A stretch of 64,000 bases of DNA. Source: Chlamydiota bacterium. GTDB lineage: Bacteria; Chlamydiota; Chlamydiia; Chlamydiales; Rhabdochlamydiaceae. The stretch covers positions 62,001 to 126,000 of the forward strand of contig JABDCS010000002.1 in NCBI GenBank assembly GCA_013288005.1, given 5' to 3'. The position numbers and the translations under genes are program-made. The notes under the pieces are model-generated. The model did not search any database. It was not told the DNA's origin and saw only the letters and a program-made list of their open reading frames with translations. Of this stretch, positions 17,439 through 24,760 are shown piece after piece (within the stretch, counting starts at the first letter, position 1; each line of letters starts with the position of its first letter).

Positions 17439-17649
17439 AAAAACCTCTGCAATTATATTTTTAAATAGTCAGATTCCCTATTTATTTAAAATATTTTTTT
17501 TCATTTTTTCTGAAGAATAGGAAAATTTTTTCATATCAATTTTCAATTATTCCTTGGCACTATAAACAAATTCATTGTTATTGTTAAGAAATCTTAATTT
17601 ATGTACAGTAATTGTACGCTAATTTAATAAATTATAATTGGAGAAATAT

Positions 17650-18474
17650 ATGAGCGCTGCCGCATATACAACCTTTATTAACACAGGGGATAATTATTTT
17701 ACTTATACCCCTTGTCCTGAAAAAGACGAGAAATTAAAACCTTGTAATCAGATTTTTACTAGTGATACCGGTCCTGGCATACAAACTTGGTTTCAGTATA
17801 ATAGTAAAGAAAAAAATTACCTCTCAATTTTCTGTGAGGTTTTATCAAATCCTTTTTCTTTATTGTATTGGAATGGACAAAAGCGTCTTTTCAAGCAAAC
17901 ACAAAAAGATCACAGTTTTCCTAACTTACTTAAAAAATATATTTTCGAAGCAAAAGCAAATGTGAAAGGCTCGAATAAAGCTAGCGACGAAACAACAACA
18001 CAGTTGTTTAAGCGAATTTTTGAAATAACCTGCTCCGTAAGTCAAAAGAAGAGTCCAAAAGCTTTATCCATTGTCAAAGAGTTTATTGAGAAAGAATTGC
18101 TCGCTCAGAAAATTTCTTCTTCCCATTTTTCTGATACATTTAAAGATAATATTCAAAAGGTAGTTGTTAAGGAATTAATTAATAGAATTTCTGGCGAGAT
18201 AAATATTGCTCCCTTTAGAAAATCCCAACGAGAAAAGATGAAAGAATTAGGTGCTAAATTAGTTAAAAGAGGATTTTTTCAGTCAGTTGCGCAGTTTCGT
18301 CAAATTGCTGTCCAAGCATGTAAAGCATCGATAAATGAGTCTCAGGGGCAGGTCAAAAAAACCATCACCAAGCAAAGCCAGAAAAAAATTATTAAAGATT
18401 ATCTTGCTAAACAAAACTTCAAAGATATTCGAAATGTAATTGTAACATTTACTGATCTAACGTTGGTTGATTAA
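17650..18474 (+). CDS. hypothetical protein with one copy of the GFF-SV domain (family A)
   Basis: A 274-residue protein not recognised by me. The ATG at 17650 is preceded by GGAG at eight bases; a TTG twelve bases earlier is only a frame extension. Residues 1-110 are unique. From about residue 114 to the end it carries the domain shared with the next two genes: LFKRIFEI, a Lys-rich helix, LVKRGFFQSVAQFRQIAVQA, and the ending VIVTFTDLTLVD that parallels VRVNDLRIDV in gene 3. It has no membrane segment or signal peptide. A TTGTTA-17-TACAGT promoter may lie at 17581-17609. The gene is Lys-rich, with AT-rich flanks. Confidence 0.75.
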   Translation: MSAAAYTTFINTGDNYFTYTPCPEKDEKLKPCNQIFTSDTGPGIQTWFQYNSKEKNYLSIFCEVLSNPFSLLYWNGQKRLFKQTQKDHSFPNLLKKYIFEAKANVKGSNKASDETTTQLFKRIFEITCSVSQKKSPKALSIVKEFIEKELLAQKISSSHFSDTFKDNIQKVVVKELINRISGEINIAPFRKSQREKMKELGAKLVKRGFFQSVAQFRQIAVQACKASINESQGQVKKTITKQSQKKIIKDYLAKQNFKDIRNVIVTFTDLTLVD

Positions 18475-18565
18475 TTTCATAAAATCTTTCACGGCTTTTA
18501 GTTGTAGACCTATTAAGTAACTAAATAAGTGGAAGAGAATTTAATAAGATTTTTTGGAGAAAAAC

Positions 18566-19417
18566 ATGACTAAAGCAGTTGCAGCATCCGCCATTTCCGC
18601 CCCACCAGTTCTTAATCCCTATGAAGCCCGCCTTCTAAAAGATTCTGGAGTCCAAAATAAAAATATCATTGAAAGACTTTGGACAGAAGGAGATGAAGGA
18701 AAAGCAAAAGTCATTGGAGCTCTTGCTTTAGGTGCCTTATGCATTCCTTTACTTGGCGTAGGGTTAGGAATTAGTGCAGGATTAGTAAGCCTTAGCTGTG
18801 TTGGTTACAATGTTTATAAAACCCACATGCACAATCAACAGAATCAGCATACAAGCTTTTCTGCTTTATTAGCTCAATATGCAGACGGATATGTTCACGC
18901 TAAACGAAATCTAAGAAAAAATCCGCACAACAAAGAAGATGCTCGAGTAGCGCAAAATGATGCTAGATCCCTTCTTTATGGAAGAATTATCTCGATAGTT
19001 GATGTTATAAAATCTCCCAAAGATTGCAAAATTGCTCTTGCCGTAGCGAAGGAACTTATTGACAAACATCTAACGCAGAAAAAAGTGGATCCTCAAATTC
19101 GTCAACAAGTGAAAAAAGATTTTGAGGCCAACATTAGCCTTGCTAAAGCTGATCAAGTTGCTAAGCAGATTAATACATCTATCGGCAAAGAATTAATCGA
19201 GAAAATCGATAAGTCTCATTCGGTGCCAGGTCACAAATCCTCATCTCATCATAGTGCTTACAAAAACAAAAACGAGCTGAATGTTTTAGTAAGTAGAGGT
19301 TATTTTTCTAATCTTAAAGATGCGCAAAAACAGATAGGTTCTTGTCTAAATGTGTCGGGAATAAGTGATAGATTCAATGCCTGCTACAAATCTTGGGGAT
19401 TCACTCAAAAGATTTAG
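18566..19417 (+). CDS. hypothetical membrane protein with one copy of the GFF-SV domain (family B)
   Basis: The product has 283 residues; ATG 18566 is preceded by GGAG. About residues 48-85 form a bilobed hydrophobic hairpin (VIGALALGALCIPLLGVGLG and what follows), as in chlamydial inclusion membrane proteins, with no signal peptide. Residues 131-280 carry the shared domain: SLLYGRIISIVDVI, ALAVAKELIDKHLTQKKV, an EANISLAKADQVAKQI helix and VSRGYFSNLKDAQKQIG. The last motif is RGYFSN instead of RGFFxS. A His/Ser-rich insert (GHKSSSHHS) interrupts the domain. The domain function is unknown; inclusion-membrane targeting is inference from the hydrophobic layout. Confidence 0.75.
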   Translation: MTKAVAASAISAPPVLNPYEARLLKDSGVQNKNIIERLWTEGDEGKAKVIGALALGALCIPLLGVGLGISAGLVSLSCVGYNVYKTHMHNQQNQHTSFSALLAQYADGYVHAKRNLRKNPHNKEDARVAQNDARSLLYGRIISIVDVIKSPKDCKIALAVAKELIDKHLTQKKVDPQIRQQVKKDFEANISLAKADQVAKQINTSIGKELIEKIDKSHSVPGHKSSSHHSAYKNKNELNVLVSRGYFSNLKDAQKQIGSCLNVSGISDRFNACYKSWGFTQKI

Positions 19418-19438
19418 AGAGAGTTTGTAAGATCTTTA

Positions 19439-19498
19439 ACCTCGATTGCGCTCTATTTCAGGTATAGCCAGCCAAGCGAGCGTAGAACGCAATCAGGG
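19439..19498. repeat. structured intergenic inverted repeat (GATTGCGCTCTA arms)
   Basis: GATTGCGCTCTA (19444-19455) pairs with TAGAACGCAATC (19483-19494) with one mismatch, and the stem extends through CTC/GGG bases outside. The 27-nt loop has GGTATAGCCAGCCAAGCGAG. It follows the family B gene by about 25 bp and lacks a T-tract, so it may be a factor-dependent terminator, an mRNA-stabilising structure or a small RNA. Confidence 0.55.
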
Positions 19499-19689
19499 GT
19501 TTAAAAGAATGATAGAGCCTTTCCCCCGTTTTCACTGAAAAATTCTTAAAAAAACTTGTAAAATAATAAATCTAAAGCCTGCATATATTTCAAAAAAAAA
19601 TTTTACAATCTTCTTTTTTTTACCCACTTTTTAAATTATTATTTTAAACATTTAAGTGTTTTGTAATAAGATAACGGTTTATTAATGCA

Positions 19690-19725
19690 ATTACAATAGT
19701 TTGTAATATTAGATAATGTTATAAT
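19690..19725 (+). promoter_or_regulatory. palindromic site overlapping the -35 position plus TATAAT for the family C gene
   Basis: ATTACAA (19690-19696), TAGT and TTGTAAT (19701-19707) form a perfect 18-bp dyad. A consensus TATAAT follows at 19720-19725, with no good -35 hexamer at the right spacing. A dyad where the -35 should be, plus a perfect -10, suggests a regulated promoter for the gene at 19779. The regulator is unknown. Confidence 0.45.
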
Positions 19726-19778
19726 TAACATGTAATTATTATAAATATATTAAATAAATAAATTGGAATCTATATTTT

Positions 19779-21089
19779 ATGGCAATCAAAGCAGATATAA
19801 ATAGAGCGTTAATACAATCTTCGGACCAAGTTTTTTTACAAGATGCAGGAAGTACCAAGCTCGATTGGGTGCAAAAAAATTGGGCCCGAGGTCAAAAGCT
19901 AAGTGTAGTAGTGACTGTAGCCTCTGGGATCATTACTTTGGCGGGTGCTCTCATATTGATTTATGATGCGATTAAGACGCGTAAACAAAATAAAAAAGAA
20001 CGTTTTTCTGTTCTTGTCGGTGAATATGTAAGGAAGGTTGAAGCAAATCCTATACAAGCAGGAGCGGTTAAAGCTGACGTCCTCTTTGATCGTATCGTTG
20101 CGCTTAGTCGTAACAGCAAGGATTTGAAGAAAGCAAAAGAACTTATTTCCGAGGCCTTCAAAAAAGGAAGTAGTCCTAAGCTGAAAGTGAATAAGAAAAT
20201 TTTGCTGGAAATTGAAAAAACCTTCGAAGCTCGTATTGCAAAAGCTGCTGCGCGTCAACTAGTAAGTAACCCCCATCATGGAATGAGTACAAGAACCTAT
20301 TTCTTCTTTCCTTCTAACGCAAAGGAAGTCAGAAAAATTCTTACTGAACAAGTCAATAAAGGCTTCTTTTCTTCAGTTGAACTGGCTCAAAAAGCTGTTG
20401 CATCAGAATTTCTCGTAAGAGAACTCAATGAGGACATGAGAATAAAAGGACTCAAGCATAATGGTGTTGAGGTTGATGCTACTGAAGTAGTGATCGAGCA
20501 AGGTGGACGGAGTTTAATTTATGAATCACTTATAAAAGAGCCAAAGAGTTTTAATGATTTACTAGAATTGTATGTAGACCATCTTCCCAAAACCATAAAA
20601 AAACAGGGCCAGCCCATTATTCAGGAATCTATTTCGGACCTTCTTTTTGATGAAATTGTTAGAGAAGCACAAAGCACTACAAATGATAGTAAATGCAAAG
20701 AGCTTCTCGATCTAGCCAAAAAACGTATTGATACGGAAATAGCCAAAAAACGGATCCCAGCAAGTGTTCGTTATCGAATCAAGAGTGAGTTCCAAGATAA
20801 TGTAGCAAGAGCTGCTGCTCGTAGAATCACGAGTGATAAAGAAATGCTTCCTTCCTGGCTATTTTATTCCATTAACAAAAAAAAATTAGCTGATCAATAT
20901 ATAGAACTTGTCAGAAGAGGCTTTTTTCCATCTGTCCCTATAGCGCAAAAAATGGTTGCGTCTGCCTACGCAAGAGATGCAGTGCGTCGTCATATGCAAA
21001 GAGAGGGTTTTAATTGTTCAGGCCTAACAGTTCGTGTAAATGATTTAAGAATCGATGTGCCCAAAGAATCATTGCTTGAGGTTTGCTAA
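19779..21089 (+). CDS. hypothetical membrane protein with two copies of the GFF-SV domain (family C)
   Basis: A 436-residue protein with an internal duplication. One hydrophobic segment (LSVVVTVASGIITLAGALIL, about 41-66) precedes two copies of the shared domain, at about 98-240 and 284-432. Copy 1 has VLFDRIVALSRNSKDLKKAK, EARIAKAAARQLVSN and VNKGFFSSVELAQKAVAS. Copy 2 has LLFDEIVREAQSTTND, QDNVARAAARRITSD and VRRGFFPSVPIAQKMVASAY. There is no signal peptide. It is followed by a clear intrinsic terminator, so it ends the accessory cluster. Copies 1 and 2 are closer to each other than to those in genes A and B. I recognise no known family. Confidence 0.78.
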   Translation: MAIKADINRALIQSSDQVFLQDAGSTKLDWVQKNWARGQKLSVVVTVASGIITLAGALILIYDAIKTRKQNKKERFSVLVGEYVRKVEANPIQAGAVKADVLFDRIVALSRNSKDLKKAKELISEAFKKGSSPKLKVNKKILLEIEKTFEARIAKAAARQLVSNPHHGMSTRTYFFFPSNAKEVRKILTEQVNKGFFSSVELAQKAVASEFLVRELNEDMRIKGLKHNGVEVDATEVVIEQGGRSLIYESLIKEPKSFNDLLELYVDHLPKTIKKQGQPIIQESISDLLFDEIVREAQSTTNDSKCKELLDLAKKRIDTEIAKKRIPASVRYRIKSEFQDNVARAAARRITSDKEMLPSWLFYSINKKKLADQYIELVRRGFFPSVPIAQKMVASAYARDAVRRHMQREGFNCSGLTVRVNDLRIDVPKESLLEVC

Positions 21090-21126
21090 TCTCCACCAGG
21101 CACAAGCCTTCCCAGTCAGCTATTCT

Positions 21127-21157
21127 AAAAAGCCACGTTGGATAATGTGGCTTTTTT
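21127..21157 (+). terminator. intrinsic terminator after the family C gene
   Basis: AAAAAGCCAC (21127-21136) pairs perfectly with GTGGCTTTTT (21147-21156), with extra pairs closing a 4-nt loop, and ends in a run of T. It lies 38 bp beyond the stop at 21089 and is the cleanest rho-independent terminator in the window. A dispersed-repeat end (GATACACCCTCTAAGAC) follows directly. Confidence 0.9.
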
Positions 21158-21175
21158 GATACACCCTCTAAGACA
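21155..21175 (+). repeat. dispersed repeat end (TTGATACACCCTCTAAGA)
   Basis: TTGATACACCCTCTAAGACA matches the end found at 44012-44030 (TTGATGCACCCTCTTAGAAG) and others. Only one end is seen, immediately after the terminator and before yycJ. Confidence 0.55.
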
Positions 21176-21220
21176 AATCTGTTACGCTGAGGTGTATTAT
21201 CGAAGAAGCTATACTCTAAC

Positions 21221-22027
21221 ATGCGTGTCGAATTTTGCCCTTTAGCCTCGGGATCACGGGGTAATTGCCTTTATCTGGCCACAGAGAAAACGCGTATCCT
21301 TATCGATGCCGGTTTAAGTGTTAAAGCGATTGCAGAGCGCTTAGCGATGATCGGGGCGAAGCTTGAAGAGATTCAAGGAATTCTTGTCACTCATGATCAT
21401 GTCGACCATGTGCGAGGAATTTCCCTCCTAGCTGCCAAATTAAAAATACCTGTTTTTGCCAATAGCGATACGGCTCGAGGCATATTGCAGATCAATCGAG
21501 GAGTAGCTCTCCCTTTTAAAATCTTTTCCACAGGTGAGGCCTTCGTCTTTAATGATTTAGAGATTCACCCTTTTAGCATCCAACATGACACCTTAGATCC
21601 TGTTGCATTTACGATCCAAATAGGGGATACCAAAATCGGGATATGTACAGATCTCGGCTGTGTCACAACCCTCGTGAGAAGTCATTTACAAAATACAAAT
21701 TATCTTTATCTAGAAGCCAATCACCAGCCCTCTATGGTCCATGCGTGTAATCGTCCCATGATTTACAAGCAAAGAGTGCTGAGTCGTCAAGGGCATCTTT
21801 CTAATGAAGAATGCGCTGATCTTATTGAGAGTATTTTCCATGATAATCTGAAACATATCTACTTAGCTCATCTCTCCAGTGAATGTAATCACCCTGATCT
21901 TGCTTTAGCAATCGTGCAAAATAAACTCACAAGCCTTAAAGCCCAAACGCAACTTTCCATTGCTTGGCAAGAAGAACCTAGTGTTGTGAGCATTTGGCAC
22001 GCCTGTGAACCATCGCGCGCTCAATAG
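21221..22027 (+). CDS. yycJ: MBL-fold metallo-hydrolase, YycJ/WalJ type
   Basis: The 268-residue protein is a metallo-beta-lactamase-fold hydrolase. The metal motif is VTHDHVDHVRGI (HxHxDH), preceded by the opening CPLASGSRGNCLYLATEKTR typical of the YycJ subgroup. Further metal ligands lie in the Asp of GICTDLGCV and the His of YLAHLSSECNHP. YycJ proteins are proposed to be exonuclease-like and linked to DNA metabolism or cell-wall signalling; the role here is unproved. It is convergent with the receiver/MBL gene, whose stop is 3 bp away. No ribosome-binding site is evident. Confidence 0.92.
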   Translation: MRVEFCPLASGSRGNCLYLATEKTRILIDAGLSVKAIAERLAMIGAKLEEIQGILVTHDHVDHVRGISLLAAKLKIPVFANSDTARGILQINRGVALPFKIFSTGEAFVFNDLEIHPFSIQHDTLDPVAFTIQIGDTKIGICTDLGCVTTLVRSHLQNTNYLYLEANHQPSMVHACNRPMIYKQRVLSRQGHLSNEECADLIESIFHDNLKHIYLAHLSSECNHPDLALAIVQNKLTSLKAQTQLSIAWQEEPSVVSIWHACEPSRAQ

Positions 22028-22030
22028 GTT

Positions 22031-23362
22031 TTACATAGGGAGCATAAATCCATCAAAGGCCATGCGAACATTGCATGAGACATGACAGTCGGCCAGAACA
22101 TCACTGTGAACTTCCCGTTTCTCATGAAGATCTTTATCGGTGTGGCAGGGATCGTGATGGGTCACAATCCATTCTTTAGGCTGGCAATATTTAATAAGAA
22201 CAGATGCATTAGAAATTGAAGAATGTCCCCACCCCGCTTTATCGAGATATTCAAAGGAATCGTATTGTGCTTCATGTACGAGAATATCGACATTTTTCAT
22301 GAACTCGATTAGAGAGCGATGGGGGTCAAGACGTGGATCATTGAATTCGATAGCATTGGGATGCCCATGAAATCCCAGTAACATCTCGTTGTCAGTAACA
22401 TACCCTACAGTGGTATTGCCCGTTTCTATTTTGAAACAGAGCGTCGACCCAGGGTGGAATGCGTAGTGGGTGTGGAGACGCAATTTACCTACTTGTATGG
22501 TCTGGCTATCGCGTAATTCGCGGAAAGTGATTTTAGCATGAATATCCTCTAATCGAACTGGAAAATAGGCATAGGTAAGCATCTCGACGAAGATGGAGCG
22601 AATACTCTTGTCGTAACCTACTGGAGCCCAGATATCGATCTTGCAATTTTGATTGTAGAGAGGGGGGAAGAAAGGAAATCCGATTATATGATCCCAATGC
22701 GTATGACCTAAAAATAAATGGACATGACGTATACCATCTTTCGCGAGCTCTTCACCCAAAGGGCGAATCCCTGTTCCTGCGTCAATGATGATCAAATCAT
22801 CACCTGAACGCACTTCAAGGCAAGGACTATTGCCTCCATAACGTACATATTCTGCGCCTGCTACAGGGCTCGAGCCACGTGTTCCCCAAAAACGTATGTA
22901 GTGATCGGGTGTATGAATACGCGGCACATAACAATGTTCTCCTTCTAAATCGATATAAGAGGGATGGTGAAAGGGAGCGAGTTTTAAAACACCTTCATAC
23001 CACCATTTGACAATGTCGCGAATTTTTTGTTCTGAACAGGGTCGTTCCTGAAAATAATTAGCTCCATTTGTCACAGCTGCATGATAAACTTGGATGAGGG
23101 GCTGATAGGAAATAAGGATAATTCCGCTATTCGCTGTACTAGGGTGCGCCCGAGCTCGTTTAATAATTTCGATCCCATCCATACCAGGGACCATCAAAGC
23201 AGTGAGAATCAGAGTCGGTTCGAATGCGCTAAACTTGCTTAAAGCCTCTTCACCATTTTTTGCATACGCTATCTCGTAGTTGCAGCCTTCAGCTTCCCGG
23301 AGTACCCGAACGAGTTCATCGGATTTATCTACAATGAGGATGCGTTTTTTTACATTAGACAA
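22031..23362 (-). CDS. degenerate receiver domain fused to an MBL-fold hydrolase
   Basis: The 443-residue protein has two parts. Residues 5-120 have the response-regulator receiver fold (RILIVDKSDE, then ILTALMVPGMDGIEII), but the phospho-acceptor Asp is Ala55, the second acidic residue is Lys13 and the conserved Lys is Arg (ERPCSE). It should not be phosphorylated normally. Residues 150-443 are a metallo-hydrolase with GTRGSSPVAGAEYVRYGGN, LFLGHTHWDHIIGFPFFPP, VHEAQYDSFEYLDKAGWGHS and VTHHDPCHTD, close to the cAMP phosphodiesterase/RNase Z-like group. The combination suggests a hydrolase with a pseudo-receiver sensing or docking domain. No histidine kinase is next to it. Confidence 0.9.
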   Translation of the reverse strand: MSNVKKRILIVDKSDELVRVLREAEGCNYEIAYAKNGEEALSKFSAFEPTLILTALMVPGMDGIEIIKRARAHPSTANSGIILISYQPLIQVYHAAVTNGANYFQERPCSEQKIRDIVKWWYEGVLKLAPFHHPSYIDLEGEHCYVPRIHTPDHYIRFWGTRGSSPVAGAEYVRYGGNSPCLEVRSGDDLIIIDAGTGIRPLGEELAKDGIRHVHLFLGHTHWDHIIGFPFFPPLYNQNCKIDIWAPVGYDKSIRSIFVEMLTYAYFPVRLEDIHAKITFRELRDSQTIQVGKLRLHTHYAFHPGSTLCFKIETGNTTVGYVTDNEMLLGFHGHPNAIEFNDPRLDPHRSLIEFMKNVDILVHEAQYDSFEYLDKAGWGHSSISNASVLIKYCQPKEWIVTHHDPCHTDKDLHEKREVHSDVLADCHVSCNVRMAFDGFMLPM

Positions 23363-23481
23363 GGCTGTATTCCTTATTGGTATAATTTCTCTTTACCTGG
23401 TATAATAACTACTAGCAAGGATGTTCTTGTGCCAAAAAAATATTTACCAGTTTTTTGCTTCTCTCCCTCCACGACCACCCG

Positions 23482-23499
23482 TACCGGCGGCTGCCGGTA
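23482..23499. promoter_or_regulatory. GC-rich hairpin in the leader of the symporter gene
   Basis: TACCGGC (23482-23488) and GCCGGTA (23493-23499) pair around GGCT. A T-rich tract follows on the plus strand, so the structure resembles an intrinsic terminator about 60 bp upstream of the symporter ATG. In a divergent gap no gene ends here, which points to an attenuator or regulatory leader for the symporter. Confidence 0.5.
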
Positions 23500-23561
23500 A
23501 AATTTCTTCTACTTTCAATTCTATTTTTTAACTTTTTAAAACTGCAATTAGGTGCTCTTTT

Positions 23562-24710
23562 ATGTTTCGGAAAATGCCGATTTTTTTATTGGCGCTCATA
23601 GGTTTAATCGTTTGCCTGGATAGTTTCATTCCTCTGAATGTAAAAAGTTTTTTTTATTCTCTGAGTCTTTCAGTAAAGTCTCTGATTATTTTTGTTTTGC
23701 CTCTGATCATTTTTATGCTTTTGTTTAAAACGCTTGCTCAGCTCTCTAGCAAGGCGACTAAAATGATCCTCGTTATTCTTGCCGGGGTCTGCGTCTCGAA
23801 TTTTATTTCCACGATGATCAGTTATTTCATTGGTTCGGGTATTTACCACACAAATGTCTCTCTTGTATTGCCGCAAGAAGGCGCTGGATTAGCACCGCTT
23901 TGGGTTCTTAATTGGCCCAAACTGATTGCCAATGATCATGCAATGTTCGCAGGTATACTCTCGGGAATTTTTTTAGCGAAGTTTCGCCCATTATGGGCAG
24001 AAAAGATGTCACGGTATGTTGAAAAAATCGTTAGCTATATGTTACGCGCTATTACTTTTGTTCTACCGATTTTTATTACTGGCTTTGTAATCAAAATCGT
24101 CCACGATAAAACCCTAAAGACTATTATTGGTGATTATTCTGTAATTTTTGTTCTCATAGCATTGTCCTTGTTCAGTTACATAGCTACCCTCTACTTGACA
24201 GTGAATCGTTTTGATTTTTCTCGAGCGATTTCAAGTATTAAAAACATGTTGCCTGCTGCTCTTACAGGTTTTAGTAGTATGTCAAGCGCAGCGGCAATGC
24301 CTCTTACCATCATAGCAACTGAGAAAAACTCACAGAATCCGCCTTTAGCCCGTTTAGCGATTCCTGCTACGGTCAATACACATTTGATTGGGGATTGCTT
24401 TGCGATTCCGATTTTTGCTTTTGCTGTTATGAAGAACTTTGGTATGGCAGAACCTACTTTTTATAGTTATCTCCTTTTTGCCTGCTATTTCGTAATGGCT
24501 AAGTTTTCTGTGGCAGCTATTCCTGGAGGAGGAATTATTGTTATGCTGCCCATCTTGGAGACTCAGTTTGGCTTTACTTCGGAAATGGCTTCCCTTATCA
24601 CGGCGCTCTATGTCTTATTCGATCCTGTTATTACAGGTGCGAATGTCATTGGGAATGGCGCTTTCGCCCTCATTCTCAATAAGTTGAGAAGAAGAAGAGT
24701 AACTGTGTAG
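23562..24710 (+). CDS. dicarboxylate/amino acid:cation symporter (SDF/DAACS family)
   Basis: The 382-residue inner-membrane protein imports dicarboxylates or acidic/neutral amino acids with Na+ or H+. Hallmark regions are SSMSSAAAMPLT (serine-rich hairpin), AAIPGGGIIVMLPIL (second re-entrant loop) and DPVITGANVIGNGAFALI (TM8 binding site). The usual NMDGT region is NTHLIGD, and the TM8 Arg that binds dicarboxylates is not obvious (DPVITG instead of DRxRT), so substrate preference may differ from GltP. It has about eight membrane helices. AGGTG lies before the ATG. The upstream hairpin may attenuate it. Confidence 0.9.
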   Translation: MFRKMPIFLLALIGLIVCLDSFIPLNVKSFFYSLSLSVKSLIIFVLPLIIFMLLFKTLAQLSSKATKMILVILAGVCVSNFISTMISYFIGSGIYHTNVSLVLPQEGAGLAPLWVLNWPKLIANDHAMFAGILSGIFLAKFRPLWAEKMSRYVEKIVSYMLRAITFVLPIFITGFVIKIVHDKTLKTIIGDYSVIFVLIALSLFSYIATLYLTVNRFDFSRAISSIKNMLPAALTGFSSMSSAAAMPLTIIATEKNSQNPPLARLAIPATVNTHLIGDCFAIPIFAFAVMKNFGMAEPTFYSYLLFACYFVMAKFSVAAIPGGGIIVMLPILETQFGFTSEMASLITALYVLFDPVITGANVIGNGAFALILNKLRRRRVTV

Positions 24711-24760
24711 ATTCCAAAATTTAGATGGCGCAAAGAAAAATTAGAGAAGGGGTAGAGCGA

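Larger units (their letters stand above)
19418..19778. other. 361-bp intergenic region with a hairpin and a palindromic site, no gene
   Basis: No frame is plausible. The region has a stable inverted repeat at 19439-19498 and an 18-bp palindrome at 19690-19707 just before a TATAAT at 19720-19725. The second half is strongly AT-rich (about 80% by eye), typical of promoters in the accessory genes here. Confidence 0.65.
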
